In this document: in pieces, positions 56,473 through 64,000 of the stretch | Position numbering within the stretch: the first letter of the stretch is position 1 | How the letters are laid out: the number at the start of each line of letters is the position of its first letter | From: Polytrichum commune | Taxonomy: Eukaryota > Streptophyta > Polytrichopsida > Polytrichales > Polytrichaceae | Direction of reading: 5' to 3' | DNA: 64,000 nt | Assembly: GCA_950295325.1 (NCBI GenBank) | Contig: OX485808.1 | Location: forward strand, 32,883,180 to 32,947,179 | Program-made: the position numbers and the translations under genes | The notes under the pieces: model-generated | Told to the model about the DNA's origin: nothing | Databases searched by the model: none | Seen by the model: the letters and a program-made list of their open reading frames with translations, nothing else

Positions 56473-56850
56473 ATGGCTAATATGGGATGTATCCGCTCAA
56501 CGAGGTGGTGTAAGAAATAATCCACAAAAGGGAGATAACACCTCCATCTAATAGAAGAACCTCACCCACAATAAGGCTGACTTTGTGGTGATTTTCACCT
56601 AACAATCCAACATCAAAAGGAAACCCCTACTGAAGAGTAAAAAGTTCATTTCTTAAAACAACTTTGCAAATTCTTGTAGTTGCATATGAATTTATTAGTT
56701 TTCGAAAGAAATTACGTAGACTCCATATAAATTGACCACTAATATATGGAATTTTGATTGAAAATTTTCCGAGCTATTTATTAATTAACCTACATGAAAT
56801 AGACAAAGTTTCTTAGAGTGTCGCTTTTAGGCTCAACTACCTTGATGGTT
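56473..56850. repeat. right half of the old repeat split by CACTA
   Basis: Collinear with 15142-15530, sharing CAACGAGG-GGTGTAAGAA, ACAATAAGGCT and AGAGTAAAA. Together with about 55085-55157 it forms one repeat copy. Confidence 0.75.
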
Positions 56851-57335
56851 CTTTGACATGACCATATGTTATGTTGAACATTCAAACTTATGGGATAATA
56901 TTCAAGTGACTTGTAACAACTATTCCCTTATTAAACAACAAGTTAGCACTGAACTCAATCTCGATCTAAAATAAATCACTTTGCAAGGGGGATTGTGAAT
57001 TAAGCCCAGCTTGGATCCACGTCACCACACCCACAGAGGCCAGTTTCAATATTCTACATCGAATGATTCGAAGCCTTCAACGAGCACAGCTGCAAACCGC
57101 AAACGATAAGGGCCCGAAGCTCATGGACATCGGAGAGCATCGAGGTAGAGGACACCTCACGATTTCTCTACTAAAATTTAAGAGCTAGGAATTTGACCAA
57201 CCGAGAGAGAAGGGAGAGTTTTCGCTCCTAACGTAAAACCCCAACGGAGGATGGACGCGCCGAGCTTCAAGTTACTTAGATAGGTAGATTGAGAAAGAGA
57301 GAGAATTGCATTGCATTGCAATAGCCGCTGCAGCT
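56851..57335. other. promoter and 5' leader region of the ICT1-like gene
   Basis: A purine-rich GAGAAAGAGAGAGAA tract ends about 30 bp before the chosen ATG. An in-frame ATG at 57306 would add ten residues. No other gene is seen. Confidence 0.45.
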
Positions 57336-60300
57336 ATGGCGAGAGCCGTGGCCATAACCAGCCTCTTGCGCCTCGGTTGCCGCCTCACATCCTCTCATCC
57401 TGTGTCCACCTTCTCTCCCATCGCTACTTCCCACTCTGTGTCATCGAATTCGTCCCGCGGGGAGCAATTTGGGCACCTTCGAGTCCCTGTGTTGAATGTT
57501 CACATTATTAAGCGCCAGCAGCAGCGGCTATGGCGGTGCATGAGCTCTGGTGGTGCTCACGAGGACAGCGGACGTATGCCAGCACGGCTTGTGCAGAAGC
57601 AGAAAGAGCTGGATGCGTTGCCGGAGTACGAGGACCTTGACCAACCCATTCCCAAAATCTCTTTAGGTTTCGATTCTCGTCACCTCACTCTCTCTGCCCT
57701 GTTTAGGGTTTGTCCCTGATAAAGCTCCTTGTACTTGTATCTGCATTGTGGCCAATTGGCTAAATGGCTAGGTAACAAGGGGATGCAATTTGTTAAAAAT
57801 CGCCGACTCCCTCTAGCTGATTCATAAACCCCCTGGATGCTTGGAATCTATACTCAAATTCCGTAAGGAGATCTAATTTACTTTGTTGTTCGGTCTTAAG
57901 TTGTGAAGTGTACAGCTTGCAACATCGTCAGGGGATGTCATAGAAGCATGGTGAAGAAGTCTCGAGCATTTGCTCTCCTCTTTTCAGTAGAATCATTAAG
58001 AATTTGCCTCGTTGGCGGTCTCAGGAGTGCTGTCTCAGGGTTTCCTTGTTGGTGAGACTATGAAATGAACAGTGCAGTCGGTTGCCCTTAGGGTGGTTTC
58101 TTTTGATATGTTTGGCATGTAATTACGAGTACTAGAGTGGATCTGAGTTGAACACTGAAGTAATTATGCATCAGTAGTTAAGAATTTTGTCTTTAAGCCG
58201 GTCAATTGGTGAGCTGTGGGCGATATGGTGCCTCCTTCTTCTGTGCTTGAAGGACTCACATCCCGTTTCTTAAGGAATTCTTGGCTCCTAACTGCACTAA
58301 ATATGATATTTAGAATCACCAATTCTATTTCTCTTGCTCAATACTAATTGTAAACTGCGGTGTAGTGTCACCAACACTAAATTTTAACCGAACATTATTT
58401 GTCATTCCCTCGAAATGTTTTGGATGAATATAGATTTACAGTGTTGCAATTACAGTCACTTACCAAGTGATTTTCATCCAAATTTCAATCATCCATGACA
58501 ATATGTCATCACAAGTTGCTGACAAGAGAAGGTAGGGGTTTGGCCAATGGATGAACTCATCCATCATCCATGACAATATTTGTTCACTTATTTGTAAGAA
58601 TTGTCATTCGAAAAGTTACCAGAGTGACATAAAATACCATATGACACTAAATATCATATTTAGTGTAGACCTTTTGGTCACACTTCCACATGCTACTGCA
58701 TCTGGTGGATTTTAAATGAGACATAGGTCTACGTAACAAACAACATGCATTGATGCCTCCGTGTATCTAGGCTAAGAATTTGTTGTTGGAAATGGTGACA
58801 GAACATGTTACAATGAGCTTTGCCAGGAGTGGAGGTGCTGGTGGTCAAAATGTTAATAAAGGTAGAGTTGGTATACTCTAGTCTTTTCTGTTGGTCCACT
58901 TGTTTCCAAATCGGGGTTACCACTCAAATAATCATCACATCTGCAATTAACAGAAGCAACTATGTTATGTCTTGTTTTCTTGGGATGGTAATTCAACTTC
59001 TTCCGGAAGCATTTACATGAGGCTCATGATGGTTGCTTGCTCTGCTTTCAGTGAATACAAAGGTGGACATGCGGTTTAAAGTGATAGCTGCGGACTGGTT
59101 GCCAGAGAGAGTCAAGTTGAAGCTGCTGCAAATGGTCGGTTGTGTGCCACTTTGACTTTAGTTCAATGTGAGCGTCATCTTCTTTGTTTGCTATCATCTG
59201 GCAATCCAGATCATACACTCTCTTTTACAATCAAAGCTTCTAGAATAAACTTGCGTCTGTGAGTCAAAACCATTTGTAAGCAATCAAGTGCCACTCATAC
59301 TCTACAGAATCTACCTTTTCACAGTTCTTTGTCATGCATAGCTGACATTATTTGCATGATATATTTGCCCTTGGTTGTTCTCTCTATGAGCATATAATAG
59401 CTTGTTTGTAAACATATTTTGATTGCAACCTTCTGATTTGATGCTTTTTACAGGAAAAGAATCGCATTAATAGTGAGGGCGAATTAGTGATGTCATCCAC
59501 CAGAACCAGGACGCAAAAGTGAGTTAGTGCATCATATTCTCTTGTGCAAGCCTGATTCTCGTTTGAGTTGATGGCCATATTCAGCACATATGGTGAAGAT
59601 GCAGAGACTTGAGTAATCAAGAGCAGATCATTGTGCATCTGATGAGATGTTAAATCAGATGTTTTTTCTACACTAGTTTGTGAGTTCTGTTGTCCATCTT
59701 CATACTTGTTGTATATGTTAAAACAGAATGAAGGACTGCTTCATCAACTGATGAACTGTTGTTGGTTTGTGATGCAAACAGGGGAAATATTGAAGATGCA
59801 CTTAGTAAGATACAGGTAAAGAAACAAGTGACCCCTTTGTTCTCACAGTGCATTTCATGTGGCTATTTTTCATGAAGTTGTGCTTATGAAAAGAAGGTGC
59901 AATAAATGTACAGGCAGGTCATCGACTCAAGGTCATTGGCAAAGCCAGTCCTTAACATACATATTTAGCATTCATTTTTGGCTAGCTCTTCTGTTCATGT
60001 CCTGTTTCCATCAATCTGCAGGAGTGTATTGATGCAGCATCATACGTACCTCCCCCTCCCTCAGAAGAAAAACTCAAAAGAATAAAGAAACTGTAAGACT
60101 CTCATTCCTCTTTTGCAATCTAGGTGCCAACATGTTATGACTGGAAAATGTGGCAATTTTCTACATATGGTGGGGATGCATAGACTCTCAAAATTTCAGT
60201 CTTGTCAATACCTTATCAACAGGATATGTCTGTAATATAGTGCTATTTGTGGCATATGTCCTATATTTAATAATTTATATTTTGTAGCTCAGCTGAAGCT

Positions 60301-60531
60301 CTGAACTTCAGAGTGATCTATACTAGTATCTCCCAAATCTTGACAAAATTCCATGATTGTCCACAGGATCAGTGTTGTAGAAGTTCTTATTTCTGGAATG
60401 TTTCTGATGATTTTCTCATAGTTGTGGTGTGGGATTGCAGGGCAAAAATAGATAACGAGAGAAGATTAACAGACAAGAAACGTGCAGGATCGAAGAAGAC
60501 AGAACGTCGAAATAAGGGCAGCTGGGATTGA
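57336..60531 (+). CDS. ICT1-type mitochondrial/organellar peptidyl-tRNA hydrolase
   Basis: Seven exons join in phase: 57336-57666, 58802-58861, 59052-59134, 59454-59518, 59782-59815, 60022-60092 and 60441-60531, giving 244 residues with a TGA stop. The N terminus (MARAVAITSLLRLGCRLTSS) is an Arg/Ser-rich, acid-free targeting peptide, probably mitochondrial. The release-factor core has RSGGAGGQNVNKV with the catalytic GGQ at 124-126, then VDMRFKVIAADWLPERVK, RINSEGELVMSS and TRTQ. The C-terminal tail is very basic (KKRAGSKKTERRNKGSWD), as in ICT1/ArfB proteins that enter the empty mRNA channel of stalled ribosomes. No codon-recognition domain is present, so it acts as a rescue factor. The first intron is about 1.1 kb. 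Confidence 0.94.
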
Positions 60532-61998
60532 GCTTAGTATCATGTCCTGATGTCTACTGCAATTTGTAGGGCCGAGTATTTTCTCAGGTCATGATAGATC
60601 AAGTGCATGTTTTAACATTCTACTGGAGGAAGTTTGACATCAGGTCCAAGGACATCAAAATTCTTGACTTGAGCTTTATACTGATTCAGTAGGATGTGAT
60701 GGTTTCTTGCCATTAACATTGTTCAGTTCAACTGTATCCAACTTAAGTTCAATGGATTACAAACATTTGGGCCAGTTCTTCTTGGCCCATTCAAGGCAGC
60801 TTGCTGTGAGATCTCTGATCATATGTGATTATAGCACCACGGTATAGTCAAATGTAATGGAAAACTATGAGTGTGTGTTGATATTGTTTAGTGGGACACT
60901 CCATGCACAAGATACAAGAAGGTCGTGGGCCTTATGTGGTCACTCTTCTTAATTTAACACCTTTATTGAGTTCCAAGCTAGTGTACCATGGTACCTTTCG
61001 GAAAAGGAGACCAATGGTCACCTTTTGTAAATTGATCCAGTCACTACCACATTTAGTGCTTTAGTGTAGAGCACAAAACCACATTCTCTAAATTTTTCTA
61101 AAAAAGATGCATGCGCAACATCATCCTGGGATGAGTGCACCCTTTCTGTATAAAACTGCCTAATGTGAAATCTGTGATGTGCAAACATGTGCCTTGTTCT
61201 TTATTCATGTAAGTCTTTTAGGGAACAGATGAGATATGTCCATTTCATATTGAATTGTTATAACAATGAAACACTGCCCAAGTTGCAATTACTAGTGGAT
61301 AAATTATGTGTGAATTATCTGACGAAATGCCATGTGTTCAATGTCATGTGCAGTCATAAATGGACATGTGATAGCATTTTTATCTGTATGGATGCATTGA
61401 AGACCAACATGGTAGTCTATGAACATCACAAAGTGCACAATTGGTTTTTATTAATGTAAGCTGGTGCAGAATGCAACAATACTAACACATTATGCAATGT
61501 ATTATACCAGCCTTAGTGCATTCCACATGTAAGTTCCTCATTCACACTTTAGTAATGCACCCGACAAGCATGGATCCGTATCTACAAACAACATCTGCTC
61601 TCATGATACATAACCGTTTGGTCATCCAAGATCAGAATGGTTTTCAGAACTCGTCAGAATTTCGCATCTATGAAAGCGTTATCATCCATATTTCTCAGAT
61701 TCTGTCCATGTTCAGAACGGATATGAAAAAGAAGAAGCTCAAGACGGTTATCTAGTCCCGGGTACCAGGCCCAATACCCGGGGGCATCAAGTGGGTAGAG
61801 GATAGAGAAATTCTGCACATTGGTGTGACCGCAAAGAGTAATTTTGGTCGAAGAAGATCCTGCTATGGTGTGCAATTGCTGCCGCGTCGATGCCATTGCG
61901 GCTGCTACCAAGCTGGGGTGAGGAGCAAGGGCAGTGTGATCCCCTCGCGCATTCGTTTCTGCTCGGAAGTTTGGGTGAGGAATTTTTAAGAAATAGCC
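60532..61998. other. intergenic, nothing recognised
   Basis: 3' region of the ICT1-like gene and upstream region of the next gene. Frames of 87-138 codons at 61187-62070 lack domains; the minus frame at 61654-62070 is antisense to the first exon of the next gene. Confidence 0.4.
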
Positions 61999-63710
61999 AT
62001 GACAGCAGCAATGCCCGTGGCGCCTGTCTCGGCAGCCCCTCGACAACCTTCGGTTTCTGCTTCCACACATTCGGGCCCCTCGGCTACACCTCTTCTCCCT
62101 CGTGAGTCGATTTCTAGCTCGATTTTTTGAACCAAAGAATCGAGGTTTGGATTCGGGAGTTGTTCATGTACATAAGAGTCATCCTTGTATGTTTTAGGTT
62201 TCTCATTGCACGGACTATTCACATATGGTAGCATGTGATCGATTTTCAGAAGCAGACATGGTCTCGTGATGAGCTCCTGTGTCTGGAGGCCGAGTTAATT
62301 TTAGGTGTTTATGTATGAATTTCAGTGTATTTATTTTCCTTCTCAGGTTATGGTGAAAGTTAAGAAATGCAGAATTCGGTGATGTCAATTTGATTGGTGA
62401 CGTGAATTTGATGCATCTCTGGGAGCATCGCATGCATATTTCTCGGTTTCTAGTAGCATAAAATTTATTTACATGCGGTGGGAGTTTGATCGGATCCGCA
62501 AGTGGCATAGGAAGTAGAAATGGTATCGTAATCATCTCATCTACATTTATAGGCCGGATTTAAAGTTCTAGGTGGTATTTAATTTAATTTTATTTATAAA
62601 TCTGGAGGAGAGGAGCGGGAAACGCTTGACCCTTGTATATGATTGCATTCTTTAGTGCATTTAATGACCTCAGGTTTTGGTTCAAGATACAAAGCTAATA
62701 AGCAAGGCAATCTGGTGATATCTATTTGCAGCAAAGGACGTTCGCCAGGAAGTTGAAACGGAGATTAAAAGTCTGGAGTCAGGGGTACGTGCAATCTTTA
62801 AGCTGCATTGCAGAGCGTGTTAGTTAGACTTTGCAGTATGCACGAGGCCCCAACTCGTGGACAGAGTCAGAAACTTACCGTTCCTTGAGCAATTTAAGAT
62901 GAGATGAAATTTGGTGTTAGCTGTAGGATTAAGTGACAACTACATCTGGCAATCGTTGCAAAACTATGACCTGTAGAAATAACCAACACCGTATATGTGA
63001 CAATAAATTGCTCTTTGGTAACCACATTCTTGTTTATATTTATAATTATCTACGTAGATGTGATCAAAGCCGTGGGGGTGTGGCATCTCACAAGGCTGTA
63101 AGTTTTTTCACATAATGGTTGGATTGTACCTTAACCCCCCTTTAGTAATTCTTCGTAACGCCACTTTATCTGGGCCTTTCTAGGTGTGTGAAGTTCGTTT
63201 CTGCAATACATAGGTCGTCTTGTCCAAAGGGTTGGATAGTTACGTTTCCATTTTCATCAGCTGGTTTTGTAATTCGTGCCTATCATATATGGTGCGTGGA
63301 TACTAGCGACCATGTTTTCTAATGCAGTATTGTACGAATTCAATCTGAAGAATATGTCAAATGTTAAATAATCTCTTCTCTGTGTTGGCATGTGTGTAAT
63401 GAGCTGCTCTTCTGTTACAGGATCAAGTGGTAGTGGCCAAAGCTGCAGCGGCAATTGTAATGCTGGCTACATTACAAGATGCAGTCCCATATCTGTCAGC
63501 TGCTGTAAGTGATTCTGCTTGCTAACCTTTTTCTGTGTATGACAATCTGATTAATCATCTAGGCACTGAAGGGGGGTTTAGTTAAATACGCAGATCAATT
63601 GGCATTGGAGAAAACACTTTCATTTTTTTATTGTGGAATAATTGTGTTCTATACAGATTCCGCATCTTGTGCCTCTTTTGCATGACAGCTCCCTCTCTGT
63701 GCATGTCCGG
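61999..63710 (+). CDS. 5' part of a gene with ARM/HEAT-like helices
   Basis: Four exons join in phase: 61999-62101, 62732-62784, 63421-63504 and 63657-63710, giving 98 residues that continue beyond the window. The N terminus is Ala/Pro/Ser-rich (MTAAMPVAPVSAAPRQPSVS). Then come KDVRQEVETEIKSLESG, VVVAKAAAAIVMLATLQDAV and IPHLVPLLHDSSLSVHVR. The last two have the alternating helix pattern of armadillo or HEAT repeats, but the family is not recognised. A possible acceptor at 63797 leads to a stop after 12 codons and may not be used. All donors and acceptors are GT-AG. Confidence 0.6.
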
Positions 63711-64000
63711 GTAAGCTCTCAGCTGAACTGATATATTAATATGTCAAGATTGTCTGCAGCCTATTTCACAGTTTCCCATTGGTTATGTTCCATTCAGGAC
63801 TCTCTCCCTCTCCTCTGGTTGTACTACTGGGTGTGAGTAGTGGTTTGTCGACTTTCATGTATGGCTCGAGATATTTATCAAGAACTTGGATCAATGAGTA
63901 TAATCAACCCGTTCATATATGTCTAGTGATCTGCTGTAAAGGTATTTTGTTTCACATGGAGGAGATCAATTTGAGTGATTTATGGGATTATGGCACAGGG

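Noticed and set aside
63798..63836. Terminal exon ending the last gene after 12 codons
   Set aside because: An acceptor and stop exist, but the product would break off in the middle of a helical repeat; a further exon beyond the window is more likely.

Overview
The window is nuclear DNA of a multicellular plant. The host genes have short GT-AG introns, and four of them match plant families: an agenet-domain protein of the Arabidopsis G2484-1 type, a CMSS1-type ribosome-biogenesis protein, a chloroplast DnaJ-ferredoxin protein and an ICT1-type mitochondrial release factor. I cannot place the species. The compact introns, the transposon-filled intergenic DNA and the type of retrotransposon would fit a seed-free land plant or a streptophyte alga. 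The family-typical C terminus of the DnaJ gene ends in TAA, so TAA at least is a stop here.

Layout. 0.3-16.5 kb is mostly mobile-element debris: a 1.5-kb TIR element with a perfect 8-bp target duplication, a small poly-G-ended MITE, two adjacent exon-like pieces of an unrecognised gene, a decayed Helitron (Rep plus PIF1-type helicase), and a MITE. 17.3-24.9 kb (minus strand) holds a multi-exon agenet gene whose exons could be traced through matching splice phases. 25-35.5 kb is gene-poor and carries several TIR-element families. 35.6-45.7 kb is one large, young Ty3/gypsy-like LTR retrotransposon on the minus strand. 46.7-49.5 kb is CMSS1 with a telo-box-bearing triplicated upstream region. 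50.9-52.8 kb is the DnaJ-ferredoxin gene (minus). 55.2-56.5 kb is a CACTA element carrying a tRNA-derived SINE and a minisatellite; a paralogous empty site lies at 15.1 kb. 57.3-60.5 kb is the ICT1-like gene. The 5' end of a further gene starts at 62.0 kb and runs off the window.

The main discovery candidate is the retrotransposon. One reading frame, broken only by two UAG codons, encodes gag with two zinc knuckles, an aspartic protease, a C5 cytosine DNA methyltransferase with recognisable motifs I, IV, VI, VIII and X, reverse transcriptase, RNase H, and a DDE integrase ending in a C4HC3 PHD finger. It therefore encodes a DNA-methylation writer and a probable histone reader. The UAG before pol sits in a UAG-CAA-UCA context, which fits the known leaky-stop consensus UAG-CAR-YYA. 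The terminal repeats differ at only 2 of 431 positions, but the 3' end has an extra 107-bp duplication not explained by ordinary LTR replication.

The host genes are otherwise conventional. CMSS1, the DnaJ-ferredoxin protein and ICT1 are neighbours without evidence of functional linkage.
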